A stretch of 64,000 bases of DNA from Craterostigma plantagineum (GCA_027422505.1 JAPQWV010000124.1:930001-994000), one strand, 5' to 3'; shown: positions 24,121 to 38,092, counted from the stretch's first letter. Numbers and translations: made by a program. Notes: a model not told the origin generated them from the letters alone.

Positions 24121-26189
24121 ACTGTGGGCATTTTGCATATATATAGTAAGAATAATAATAAAAATAAGTCATCAGCAGCGGATTATAATAGGTTTAACAC
24201 ATAGTACGTACTCAGGTTATAGCATGATTTTTATGATACTATTGAATTGAATTTACCTTCCCCATTTGGGCATAGGTTTAGCCTATTAGATTGTTTTGGC
24301 GATGACCAATACATGTGATCTTTCCTGAGACTTTGTATCGATTTTTTTCGCTGGAGTGAGATTTGGAAAGTTGACACCTTTAGGCGAATATGGTGAGATT
24401 TACATGGTTTATTGAGTTTCGCAACTCCATTGCCATGCCAAGTATCATGTGTAGGTAAAAGATATGGGACAATCTCAACTGCTCATAAAATTATTTCATT
24501 CTGTACTTTCCTCAAAAAATCTGATTCTTGCCGATTCTTCCCAGAAATCTTGGCGGAATTGCCACATAAGAAATTGAGCACAATTTTGCAAAGAAACAGC
24601 CCACTTATTTCTCGAGAAGAGATGGAAAACATGTTCAATATAATTTGATTGAATAGTTGACACAACCCTTTGTTGTACCCTCCATTTCCATTGGTATTTC
24701 CTCTATTAGACTTCATATGTTGTTAAGCAAGATAAGGGCATATACTTGAGATTGATTTTTGATTCTTTCCCCAATCCAATCATAGATCGATAAAAAAAAA
24801 CGAATCATTACTTGACCACTTATGTCCTTAGCTTCAATACGAAGCAAGTTAATGTCAGATATGTACGGTAGGTCATAGTTTAACAAGCAAATATGTTTCA
24901 ACACCATTTCTTGAATTGCATTCTTAGATTAATAGAAATTGTTGCAAAGTGTAGATAGCATTAAATATGTAGATAACATAAAAAATGCGTAAGTTTAAAA
25001 TTTGAATTATCTTAATCAAACACATCTATATATAGAGGAAAAAGTATTCAAATTTATTTGGACTCTGATTCTCGACATGATGTACACCGAAGAGGATTAC
25101 TCTCGCTGAAAGTAAATGACGTCCATAATTGATAGTGAAGTTCTCCTTCGATTAGATTAAGTCGAAGTGTATGAACTACGATGTGATACCCTCCACAAAA
25201 GTTTCGAATTGACATAAAACATTATGGTTTTGGAATTATATGGAAATGAATTTTGTTTTGAAACTCAGAAATAATTCTAAATATATTAATAGAGCTTGAT
25301 GTGGGCCTCCCAACTTATTAAACCATGGCCTAAGTCGTGTAATAGATATTCCAAAATAATGGACCACCATGATAATTTTCCAAAACCCAGTGACCAACCC
25401 AAATCACCATTAGCTGAATTTCATAAAAAATAAATAAATAAATTATTGAAAACAGTAAAAATTGCAAATACGATACATACTATCTTTTCTACTTTATAAA
25501 GGCTCAGTGCCTCATAGAAACTGGCGTGGTATGTCAATTTTAATTGTATATGATAATTATCATTATAACCTTTCTATTATCTATTAGTTAAATTAATATT
25601 CCTTCCTCTACGCTAGGGTAATTAAAACTAATTTATTACCCGTGCAATGCGCGATGTCCACTCTCTATAATTATTTTATATTAATAAATAACTATTTTGA
25701 GTGAGTAAATTAGCGTGAAATGACGTGTTAGTGCCTAGTTTTTCATATTGTATTTTTGTAATTTATAATAATTAATTACTAGGGACACGTGACACGAGGA
25801 TACCTACATTTCTATGATTATATAAGATATAAATAAAAAATAAAAAACTACTCACTACCTGAGTTGAGTAAACCACTTTTTCCTCATATCTCCATAATTA
25901 TTTCCATTAAATATTAGTAATAAACAAAAAATATTCTTCGTATACATTGATAAGGACTTGAAATTGAAAACCAACTACTTGCCCAATAATAAATCTTTCT
26001 TCTTGGGATATTTCGAGCAGAGAGCAGTTGGAATCCACGTCAGCGTTTGATGGGCCCCACACTCCATGAAAGCTTTTTAAAGCAAGTTGAGAGTGGCATC
26101 GCAGTCAAACCTTTCGTTGATAAATCCTTTCCTCTTCCATCCATCGTTCTCTACGCGCCAACACACATTCACGCGATTAAGAAGAAAAT
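24121..26189. other. Long AT-rich intergenic region before the PSD gene
   Basis: No coding or RNA gene is supported. It includes the 3' UTR of the upstream gene, a dispersed repeat at about 25632-25829, and the PSD promoter. Confidence 0.45.
25632..25829 (+). repeat. Dispersed AT-rich repeat, copy 1
   Basis: It shares an opening phrase (TTACCCGTGCAATGC) and a closing phrase (GGATACCTACATTTCTATGA) with a second copy at about 57921-58130, in the same orientation and at a similar length (~200 bp). The centre is poorly conserved. Type is unknown; it may be a degraded helitron or MITE. Confidence 0.5.
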
Positions 26190-29100
26190 ATGGGAAATGG
26201 AAGTTCGAAGAAGGAAAGCGTCGAGGAGTCAACGGAAAAGTCATCAGAATCCAGGATAGAGAGGCTTCGGAGGCGCCTCCACATCCACCGCCCTCACTTC
26301 CGCCGACATCGGCGAGGATCGAACTCCGGCGGGAAGTTATTGAAGGAGGATGACTTCGCCGGAATCGCGCTTCTTCGGATAGTCAGCGTATGGCGCTGAT
26401 TTCTTTTTTTTTCTCTCGTTTTGGCTTCGAAGGATGTTCTAGTTTGAAACAGCGACTGATTTGATGCTAATTTGTTTGTTTGTGCCGTTGTTGTTGTTCA
26501 AGGCGGGGATGGGTTTAAAGACAGGTGGTTGGCTTGCGTTTCTCTTGGGGAGCAGACTTTCCGTACCGCCATTACTGACAAGTGAAGTCCTTCATTCCTT
26601 TTTGTTTTTTTTTTTGTTTTACTTCTCTAAAAAGCACGAGCCTGGTCGATGAGTTATACTACTTCGTAATGTTGTAGTACCCTACTTGTCAAAATCTATA
26701 CAATTTTGTATTTTTGTTGGGAAATTCTAATCATTCTATCATATCACGAACTTCATAAATATGCGTTGACTATTTTGTGTTTTTCCTTATACATTTTTGC
26801 AGCACTGATCGACCTGTATGGAATGCGGTAAGTATCATGGATGATTACTTTCGTTGTTTTTCTTCAGTTGCATCATCTAGACGTAGGGACGTGCTTTAGG
26901 TTGGAAATCTCCCCCAGATTCTTGATTAGCATAAAAAGATATGGTCCCATGGTTATATTCTTGTTTAATATGCCTCACGATAGCTCATATGACTTGCCTG
27001 TTGTTTGGAATGATCATTCACCTTATGACATCTATTATTACACTTCAAACTGGACAGGAGAAAAAGCTTCTTTTGGATAGAAATGGGGCTCATGTTGCGA
27101 GAATATCTGTGTTCGAGGTGTGTGGTTTGGTTATCTCCGGCGACACTGTTAGTGCCTTTTGGAAAATTTTCGATTTGACTAAACATAGTTTTTGTCGCTA
27201 TTGGACGCAGACTAACAGGTTTTCCAAGAATACTCTTGTTGGTTACTGTGAGATTGATCTGTATGATTTTCTAACTCGGGTAAGATACACTGTTATATTG
27301 TCTTCTGTATTGAAGTATAACACTGCGATTTTCACATGTACGTCGTTTCATATCTGGGCTGAGCATTGCATCTTTATCAACTCGTATTGTTTCTAGGACT
27401 CCAATTCAGAGGAGGAGGTGCATGACTTGTCTGATCCTTCATCGACCAAAGTCGTTGGCACAATAAGTTTGTCATGTTCCGTTGAGGTGTGAAATGTTTC
27501 TAGCTTACATACAAACCATATCATTTAGATTTCCTGATGTTATTCGCTTGCCTGTTTCTCTTGACTATTGAAGGACCCAATGGAGTCTGAGAAGAATTTC
27601 GCAAAGCGTATTTTATCCGTAGTGGTATGTGATAATATTCTTTCAATGTATAACAATGATTTTTTGGAATTCTCTTAATGTTTTCCTAAAATATCGTTCT
27701 TCCATATCCTTATTTAATGCCATGTGAATCAATTATTTATATAAGATGCATTGCACGGTTATCATGTTCATTGTTTGTAAGTTGTTTATTTCGTCTATGA
27801 ATATCTTTTTTGAGGGTATTAAAATATCTCTTGATTGATATGTTGATATCTACAGGAAGTTATAAATGATGCTACTAGTTATACATTTGCGTATTGTGTA
27901 TATATATTGTGCGTGTGTGTATTATCATTTATATTATTGATATGTGATGCGCATTAATGATTAATGAAAGGATGATATTGTAAAAACAGAACTTTTGTGA
28001 TTGTTTATCCATTGCGTATACTTGTCCAGATAAAGTTCCAAACATCAAGAGTTGTTATTTGAAATTCCAATAAGAAATCACTTTCATTTTACTTTTTGAC
28101 AGAGTTATATGGACTAATCTGTAGAACCTATTATTGAAATTTCTCAGAAACCATCTTAAGTTTTTGTAATGAAACAATTCTTCCCGCTTCTTGAGTTATT
28201 TTCATATTTATCGCATTCATTTCTCACAGGATTATAACGAGGATGGAAAGCTGTCTTATGATGAGTTCTCTAACTTAATTGACGCGTTTGGCAATCAACT
28301 GGCTGCTAACAAGGTTTTCATCTGAACTTTGACAAATTTCTTCTACCGATGACTTTATTTGTTTGACAATCCATTTCATGGTACTTGCTGCTTGTGTATG
28401 AGTTTTCTCTGCTCCTTGCTTCATCTCCCGAGAGTTAGCTTGATCTTAATTTCATTTACACCATCCATTCTGATTTTCTTTTATTAATCAAACAGTAAGC
28501 CTAACTGCCCCTTCGTTCTCCACGTCATGCTTGATGTTTGGATTTTCCTCGGTCCACGGATCTTGACAAGCAACATATATATCTTACAATACTAATTCAT
28601 AGCAGTACCTGAACATAATATATCATTATATATCTACACTAACGTTCTATTGATCTCTTTTACATCATAAAAATCATTTTACTCTGTTTTAGAAAGAGGA
28701 ACTATTTAAAGCTGCTGATGAAAATGGGGATGGTACTGTCAGCGTGGATGAGTTGGCTCTTCTTCTAGCACTTCAGCAAGAAACGTAAGCTTCTCAAATA
28801 GCTGATAATCGGAGCTGCGTTCTGGCTTTTTCGTGATATTTACAAATATGCTTGTAAATTTTGATTCTGCGCTCATGCTTCATACCAAACAGTATCGATG
28901 CCTTCCTTAGTTGTGTAACAGAAATCTTATTCTATTGGTATAGTCTTCATTTCCATTTTCGCACTTCAACATCTTGTAAGCATGCATTACGTAACTATTG
29001 CTGCGACATCCTTTGATTGGTAGCTTCTTTATTATTCTGTACTAGCGTTTACATCTAACAAATTCTAGGATTTGAACTTTTATATTTTCTGATGTTGTAG

Positions 29101-32100
29101 GTGTTAATGTTGACGAGCTCAGCTTTGACAAATGTTGGGCTAACATTTCAGCCAACATTGTTGTCTGTCAACATTCGATTTTATCTTTCATGCCCAAAAC
29201 CGTTTAACTCTTTTTTGTAGCTTTATTTACTGATATGCAGGACGTGGTAAAGTGCTGAAACGTGTCCAAACCGTGTGGAAAGCGTGTGGAGCTGCTTGAA
29301 CGAATTTAGGAAGTGCAATTACCATAAATAGAAGATTTGAAGATCAAAAGAGATCAAGTCAAGCAACGTCCAAGATTAGAAGATCTGAATATCAAAGAGA
29401 ATCATTCAACCAGCTGCCATAAATAGGAGATAAGGAATCGGCCAATGAGATGAGAAGATTCGAACTAAATATATGTACTATATTTAGGGAGATCTTCGAG
29501 GAGATATTTGAAGAGATATTCAAGGGATCTTTTTACCAATTCAAGAGGGAGCCAAGGTCTATAAATAAGAGTTATTTTCGAGCTGCAACTTACGACTTTC
29601 GAGAGAACTTTCATGGAGCCACTTTGAGCGATATATTGAGCGTAAAATATGAGCGAAGCACACATTGTGTTTGAGCGATTTTTATAGATGTCGAGAGTCG
29701 TCTTTTAGCCTAGTATTGAACCTTCTGAAGTCTTAGTTCTTCGTAGGTTTTCAGGATCGTGTCGATTCTTTTTCTAGGCTTGTTTTTACTATCTTCGGAT
29801 AGTTGTTTTGCATTCATTGCTGTAGTGGAATTTTGCCTTGAGGCACGCAGCAAGTTTTTATAACTTGCTGCACAGATTTACATTCCGTGTTATTTCAGTT
29901 TCGTCACTAAGTAGTTAGAATATTCCGCTGTGCACCTGAATGTTAGGTTGAGTGTTACCCCGACATCCTACCCAACATCTAGTCTATACTTAGTGTTTTA
30001 CATCCATATCGTACCGGGACCACTTCAGAGTGGTATCAGAGCCTCCGCTTGACGTGACTAAGCGTTTTGATCCTTTATAATGGATGTTACAAGCTCAAAT
30101 CATCTCGGCAAAGTCCCTGTGTTAGACGGGTCCAATTATGCCTATTGGAAGGTTCGTGTGCGCCAATGCATCAAGTCCATAGATGTGCGAGCGTGGGAAG
30201 CTGTTCTCAACGGATACACTCCACCTCGATCTCCTCCAGATGCTGATGGCGAAGTAGTCAACAAGCCTATCGAACAGTGGACTATTGCTGAAAAGAATGC
30301 GGCCGAGTATAACGACAAAGCTCTTAATGCCATCTGCTCTTCGGTGGACATTTTCATGTTCAAAATCATTCAGAATTGTTCGACGGCAAAGAACGCGTGG
30401 GATCTACTTCAGAGGTACTGCGAAGGCGATGCGAGCGTGAGGGAAACTAAGCTACGATACCTCCTCAATCAGTTCGAAAATCTTAGAATGAAGGAAGACG
30501 AGGATATCACCACGTACTTCGGGAAGATTATGACGATTTCGAGCGAGTGTGCAAGTCTCGGAGATCCGATTGCTAATAAGGTACTGGTTTCTAAAGCGTT
30601 ACGTACGCTAACTGAAAAGTTAAATGTGAAGGTAGCGGCCGTTGAGGAAGCACATAATCTGGGCACGATGGAATTCAACACATTGATGAACATCATGAAG
30701 AACTATGAGACCAACCTCGAAGTCCAAAAGAGAGCTTCACGTGGCAAAAGCATTGCTCTAGTCAGTAAGTCATCCAAGGTGCAAACTGAAGTTGACCCTG
30801 ACAATGATGAGGATATGGCTATGTTCGTGAAGAAATTCACAAAGTTCCTTCAGAAGAAGAATGTCGAGCAGAATGTTGGCCCAACATTCAGGAAGGGCCA
30901 GAATGACAAAACTGAACCTTCGTCTGCGCCTCCGTTTTTTAAACGCAATTCTGATGGAAAAAAGAAGACCATCGACTGGGAGACAGTAAGATGCCATGCG
31001 TGCTCGGGCTGGGGTCATTACGCCAACGAATGTGCCAATACACTTCGCAAGCACGGCAAAGCTCTTTGTATCGATCTCCCCGATGATGAAGATGATGAAC
31101 CATGCCCAAAGGAGTCCAAGCAATCATCAGCAACCATACAATCCTTCTCGGACGACGAAGATTATCAAATCGGTTTCACTGCGGTAACTGATGTTGAGCC
31201 AACATCTGACTCAACATCTGAAAAACATATCATTTTCGATTATGATGATTCAAACAGTTTTGATGGGTATTCTAGTTCTGATGATGCAGGTTTAGAAACT
31301 GATGTTCGTGAAGAAGTTCAGACGAATGAAGCCTTCAAACTGCTGTCCAAGGAGTATGCGAAGGAAAAGGCGAAAAACTCGGAACTGGAAGTAATCGTGA
31401 AAACGCTGACCGAGGAAAATGAGAAGAGCAAAAAGATGATCAAAAGCCTGCAAGAAGGGATGAACAAGGTGGAAGTCGTGTTGAAGAGAAAAGACAAGGA
31501 GATCGGCAAACTTCAGAAGCAAGTCGATAAGGCTGACGAGACGTTCTCAAAATTGAACAAGGGTAAATCGATTCTTGATGAGGTATTGTCAATAGGTATT
31601 TCTGATACTCATGGCTTAGGTTACAATTCACAGCATGTTCTAGATTCTGCCACTTACGATCGATCAAAGTTTGTTTTTGAAAATTCCCATGTTGCTAACG
31701 ATCGATGTGAGACTGTGACTATTAAGAAAAGTATGAAGCATGCTGCTTGTAAGTCTAAGGATAGATCGTTTATGTGTCATTATCATATGCAGCCTGGTCA
31801 TATTAAACCATACTGCTGGAAATTGAAGGGGGAGATTTCTGCAAAGAAATCGATGTCGGCTGAAATGTTATCCAACATCCCGCTCAACATTGAGAAATCA
31901 GTGTTGAAAGGTGTGTCTGGAGAAAGTTCATCTGGCTCACCTTCAAATTCTGGTGGTCCAAATGCTGTTTTACCATCTAAGAAAGTTTGGGTAGAGAAAT
32001 CTGTTCATAAATGCCATGTAGTATATACCTCCTTGCGAGCTAACGTGACAGGTTCTTGGTACTTCGATAGCGGGTGTTTCCGACATATGACGGGTACCAA

Positions 32101-35100
32101 ACAGTATATAAGTGATTACATGCCTTTACGGAGTGGATCTGTGACGTTTGGAGGAGGTGCTAAAGGAAGGATTCTCAGTCGAGATGACCTCGAGGACGTG
32201 TGCCAACTATCGAAAGATGAAGACGGTGTTATACTTGGGCATTACAAACTGGGCCACGTTAACTACCAAACATTGGAGCAGCTTATCAAGCATGAGGTGA
32301 TCAGAGGCGTTCCGAAGCTTAAGGAGTTTGGCCTGCAGATTAAGCAAAGCAACGACGATATTTTCATGTCTCAGGAGAAGTATGCGAATAATAGAGTAAA
32401 GAAATTTGGAAAAGATACTGCCAAGGTAATCAAAACACCGATGGGTTCAACTCAGAAGGTAAGTAAAGGTAATGTTGGACAGAATGTTGACCCCACATCG
32501 TATAGTTCCATGATAGGCAGTCTATTATATCTTTCCGCTACTAGACCTGACATTATGTATAGCGTATGCGTATGTGCTAGATATCAGTCTGAGCCTAAAG
32601 TTTCCCATCTTAATGCTGTTAAGCGTATTTTACGTCATGTGAGTGGATCGTGTAACCTAAGATTGTGGTTCTCTAAAGATACTAATATGAGTCTCGTAGG
32701 CTACAGTGATGCTGATTGGGCAGGTGACGAGGATGATCGCAAGAGCACAAGTGGCGGCTGTTTCTTCTTAGGTAACTATTTAGTTGCATGGTACAGTAAG
32801 AAACAGAATTGTGTGTCTTTATCTACTGCTGAGTCTGAGTATGTTGCTGCGGGTAGTTGCTGTATGCAATTAATATGGTTGAATAGCATGTTGTGTGACT
32901 ATGGTTTAGAGTGCGAGTCAGTCCTCATGTATTGTGATAACCTTAGTGACATCAACATATCTAAGAACCCTATCCAGCATTCACGCACGAAGCATATAGA
33001 TATAAGACATCATTTTCTGAGAGATATGGTAGAGAAAGAATTAGTGCGCATTGAGCATGTAGACACGAAACATCAGTTAGCTGACATTTTCACGAAAGCA
33101 TTGGATTTTGAAAGGTTTTCGGACCTGAAAAAATCCATAGGTTTGCATCAGTCTGTCTGAATGTTGGTCCAACATTTGGATCAACATAGCATATGTCGAA
33201 CTTGATTGTCACTGTTTTGATGTTTGATTTAATGTTCTCTCTGTTATTCTGTGAAATGATTTGACTCATCTAGACCGTTCCCTGAAATGACCCTCTTCCC
33301 TAAAAAAAAAAAAAAAAAAAAAAACGTAGACAAAAAAAAATACGAAAAAAAAAATAAATATATATATATATATATTGCTTTGATTCTTTATCAAGATATA
33401 GGTTCAGGTAATAAGTTCCCTAGGTGCACGGCATTCGCGGTGACGATGCACTCTTTGCGACAAAAATCCTAACCTTGATGATAAGGATCTTATAAGGGCT
33501 GTGCATAATATTACTAGTTTATAATGAGGTAAGTAGGGCAGAAAATGAAAGGGAATTGAGTTTAGGGTGTTGAACAGAAAAGTCTCGAATTTCAGAGTAG
33601 AATGTTGAGTCTTATGTTGGGGCAACATATGTGACTGTCAGTTTGATCATGCTATATTTTTGTGCTTTCGTGTATGTGCATTAGTTTTTAGGTCAGCATT
33701 TGTTGGTTTCATGTGTCTAGTTTAGATATCTCTCAGAATTGCATTAGAACTCTCGAAGAACAGCGTGTTACACTTGGCTCAAGTGATCCTCATTGTCGCT
33801 CAAACGGTTAGTCTCGCTCGATTCTGTTATGACTTTTGACTTGGTATTTTTGGTTGAATCATGATCTGATTTGCTCCTATATTCTTCCTTGACCGATTCT
33901 TCCATATACCATATTAGCTCCTTGTTTATTTAGACAGTTGTGACCTGATTCGATCTTATCCTCTAAACTGTCTAAATTATATTTGAGTTGCTCGCTAATA
34001 TTACTCTCTGCCCCTACGTTTCTGATATAATTCACGGGTTATACATTCTGTGCTCATATCATTTTTTTTGGATTTATCTTTGATTTCTTTATGGCGAACT
34101 AACTTGTTTCTGAGTCTCAGAATGTTGGGCCAGATGTTACCTCAACATCTGCAAGTTGGCTAACAGAGAAGTTCTCTGAGTCTTTTCTTTCTTCCCAAAA
34201 AGGGGGAGAAGGTTGTGCAGATAAAAAGGGGGAGATAAGGAAATTCAGGGGGAGCAGAATAAGGAGCCGAACAAACAGGGGGAGCTCGAGAAAGCATCAG
34301 AAGGAAACTCCATACTCCATTGAGAATTTTACCTTCAGGGGGAGTTTTGGAACTTTTAAATCTGCACGGGTTTTGGGAAGAAAGATAAAAAGGGGGAGAT
34401 TGTTAATGTTGACGAGCTCAGCTTTGACAAATGTTGGGCTAACATTTCAGCCAACATTGTTGTCTGTCAACATTCGATTTTATCTTTCATGCCAAAACCG
34501 TTTAACTCTTTTTTGTAGCTTTATTTACTGATATGCAGGACGTGGTAAAGTGCTGAAACGTGTCCAAACCGTGTGGAAAGCGTGTGGAGCTGCTTGAACG
34601 AATTTAGGAAGTGCAATTACCATAAATAGAAGATTTGAAGATCAAAAGAGATCAAGTCAAGCAACGTCCAAGATTAGAAGATCTGAATATCAAAGAGAAT
34701 CATTCAACCAGCTGCCATAAATAGGAGATAAGGAATCGGCCAATGAGATGAGAAGATTCGAACTAAATATATGTACTATATTTAGGGAGATCTTCGAGGA
34801 GATATTTGAAGAGATATTCAAGGGATCTTTTTACCAATTCAAGAGGGAGCCAAGGTCTATAAATAAGAGTTATTTTCGAGCTGCAACTTACGACTTTCGA
34901 GAGAACTTTCATGGAGCCACTTTGAGCGATATATTGAGCGTAAAATATGAACGAAGCACACATTGTGTTTGAGCGATTTTTATAGATGTCGAGAGTCGTC
35001 TTTTAGCCTAGTATTGAACCTTCTGAAGTCTTAGTTCTTCGTAGGTTTTCAGGATCGTGTCGATTCTTTTTCTAGGCTTGTTTTTACTATCTTCGGATAG

Positions 35101-38053
35101 TTGTTTTGCATCCATTGCTGTAGTGGAATTTTGCCTTGAGGCACGCAGCAAGTTTTTATAACTTGCTGCACAGATTTACATTCCGTGTTATTTCAGTTTC
35201 GTCACTAAGTAGTTAGAATATTCCGCTGTGCACCTGAATGTTAGGTTGAGTGTTACCCCGACATCCTACCCAACATCTAGTCTATACTTAGTGTTTTACA
35301 TCCATATCGTACCGGGACCACTTCAGTAGGGATCCACTAATGAATTGTTGCCCCGTGTGTGGTGAAGTTTTGCAAGTTTCGAACAGATTGAGCACAGTGG
35401 TTCATTTGACCCTGTGTTTCGATGAAGGGACAGGGAACGAGGTTATGACAGGGGGATTCTTGACCGATAAGCAGGCTTCTAATGGGTGAGATTGATCAAT
35501 TGTTGAATTTATGTTTCATTATTTCCCAGTTAACATTTTGGCAATATAAAAACGATCAGCAAGATTTGAATGCGTATTATGAGGACTAGTTAGGATAGTG
35601 TATAGTATGATGCCCGAGGATTTGCCACTTATGCAAGAAGTCACATTTTTGTCTTTCTTCTTATCCCATGTAAAAAATTTGTACGTACTCCTATATGAAC
35701 TTATAGCACCCTTGTGCAACCCTCTCATGATAATTTCCTATTGATTTTCTTTTTCGAACGATCATACTACGTAGGTGGATGTTCAAAGTGTTATTTTGAT
35801 AATCAAATTACAAAACTAGTTGAGTTTTCAAGACTATTACAAAACTAATGAACTTTTTGAATTTTAACTCTCATTATTTTTATTTCCACCACAAAAATAC
35901 ATAAAATTACAAATTTTCACTATTATTATCCTAAACCAACATAAAAGTTGTTAATAATTATATTTTCAACCTACCATTTTAATATAAATATATTAATTAA
36001 GAAATAAATAAAAAGAAATTAACTAACGTGTAATCTAACCTACATTCCCATATGATTAAATAAACCAATAATTTATTCTTAAAAACATGCTTTTACTATT
36101 GTATTCATCAATCAATTAAATCAACAAAAAACATAAAAATCAAACAATCTCATAGTTACTTGGACAACGAGTGTTCTTGCTCATGGTAAACCATATCGTC
36201 CCTTTCGAGTTAATCATGCTAGTCAAACATATCATTCATTTGCGTGGTAAGTGATTAGTATACAAGATGTCACGTCACATGCAATGCAAGTATATTATTA
36301 TATATTATTATTATTGTTTTTGTTGTTGCCGTTCTTAATGTTAATAGGATGATATTAACATGAAATCGAATAGGATGATATTAACATGAAATACATCGAA
36401 AGTCTTACATGAAAGGTTCAAGGGTAATGTTAATAGTTGTGAAACTTTATAAGAAATTAATATTTTGTTAGACAACTATTGTTTGAATATTTTGATTTGA
36501 GGATTATTATTTTGTTTTATTGTTATTTATTTATGCATTAATATTACTTTTCATATATTAAAGTCAAAGTGGTAGTAATAATAATAATACTATAGTTTAA
36601 TGGAAAGTTGTTTCTTTTATTCACGTTAGAATTTATTCTATATAGGTTATTTTTTTGTAGTTAAAAAATAAATTGTGGTGAAATATATATATTATTAATT
36701 GTTTATTAACTTATAATAATAATTGTAAAAAATTGTAATTTCAAAAAGTTTTGTGGTGTAAAATGAAAAGAATAATAGTTAAAAAGTAAAAACTTGATTA
36801 GTTTTGTAATGGTTTTAGAAACTCAACTAGTTTTGTAATTTGATTTTCAAAACAACACTATTTACGTAATTCTCTCCCCCGTGTGTGGTGAAGTTTTGCA
36901 AGTTTCGAACAGATTGAGCACAGTGGTTCATTTGACCCTGTGTTTCGATGAAGGGACAGGGAACGAGGTTATGACAGGGGGATTCTTGACCGATAAGCAG
37001 GCTTCTAATGGGTGAGATTGATCAATTGTTGAATTTATGTTTCATTATTTCCCAGTTAACATTTTGGCAATATAAAAACGATCAGCAAGATTTGAATGCG
37101 TATTATGAGGACTAGTTAGGATAGTGTATAGTATGATGCCCGAGGATTTGCCACTTATGCAAGAAGTCACATTTTTGTCTTTCTTCTTATCCCATGTAAA
37201 AAATTTGTACGTACTCCTATATGAACTTATAGCACCCTTGTGCAACCCTCTCATGATAATTTCCTATTGATTTTCTTTTTCGAACGATCATACTACGTAG
37301 GTGGATGTTCAAAGTGACTGAGTGGACTCATTTTTCATCGTATGAAGTTGGCTTGAGATCGGGTTCATGTGCTTCCCATATTCTGGTATTGGTTTCTCAC
37401 TAATATATTTCCTCTACTAAGGACTTGTTTAGTGTTAGCTTTGCAATTTTTGGTGCTAGGTTTTTGATCGACGAACAAGGAGACTCGTTGAGGAAATAAT
37501 TGATGCCAAAATTATTTTATCTATGAGAGCCATTTATCGATCTAAAGTAGGACTCGGGCTCATGGATGTAGGAGTGAAAGAACTTCTACAAAACATGTCT
37601 GAGAATCAGGGGAAGAAAATGGATTCGCCCGAATCCGTTAAGGAAATTAAAAAATTTATTGATTTGTTCAAGGTATGATGCTTCTTTTGTACAATTGAGA
37701 AAATAATATTTTTGTCCTTATGTATCTCCTTCTTTCCCCAATAATGCTCTTGTTAATTGGTGTTCCAGGATCAAATAAATCTCTCTGAGGCCAAGCATCC
37801 CGTGGAGCACTTTAAGGTGGGTGAAGTAGTTGGAATATTCAGAAGTTAAACTATAATTTGTTTTGTATGCCAATCAAATTTCCTTTTCAATTTTTTTTTC
37901 CGCAGACTTTCAATGAATTCTTCATACGTGAGCTAAAACCAGGCGCACGGCCAATTGCCAATGCAGATCGTGATGATGTCGCAGTTTCTGCAGCTGATTG
38001 CAGATTGACTGCTTTTAAAAGTGCCTCGGATTCAATGAGATTTTGGATCAAGG

Positions 38054-38092
<39 letters not shown>

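Larger units (their letters stand above)
29102..35325 (+). mobile_element. Copia-superfamily LTR retrotransposon of Sirevirus type, internally deleted
   Basis: Two LTRs of 926 and 925 bp start TGTTAATG and end CTTCA, and are flanked by the 5-bp target duplication GTAGG (29097-29101 and 35326-35330). By eye the LTRs differ only by one indel (C in CCCAAAACC near 29212) and two substitutions (near 29651/34950 and 29813/35112), so insertion is recent. A tRNA-iMet primer site follows the 5' LTR and a polypurine tract precedes the 3' LTR. Multiple polypurine tracts and a coiled-coil Gag place it with Sireviruses. The element lies in the sense orientation in PSD intron 9. Confidence 0.95.

Noticed and set aside
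26941..27396. 151-codon plus-strand frame over PSD exons 4-5
   Set aside because: It reads through introns and is not the PSD frame throughout; the spliced model explains the region.
33161..34190. Possible env-like gene of the Sirevirus
   Set aside because: No frame of useful length; only short fragments and A-rich DNA.
35519..35728. Minus-strand 69-codon frame, repeated at 37045-37254
   Set aside because: Open by chance inside PSD intron 10; it occurs twice only because the 440-bp segment is duplicated.
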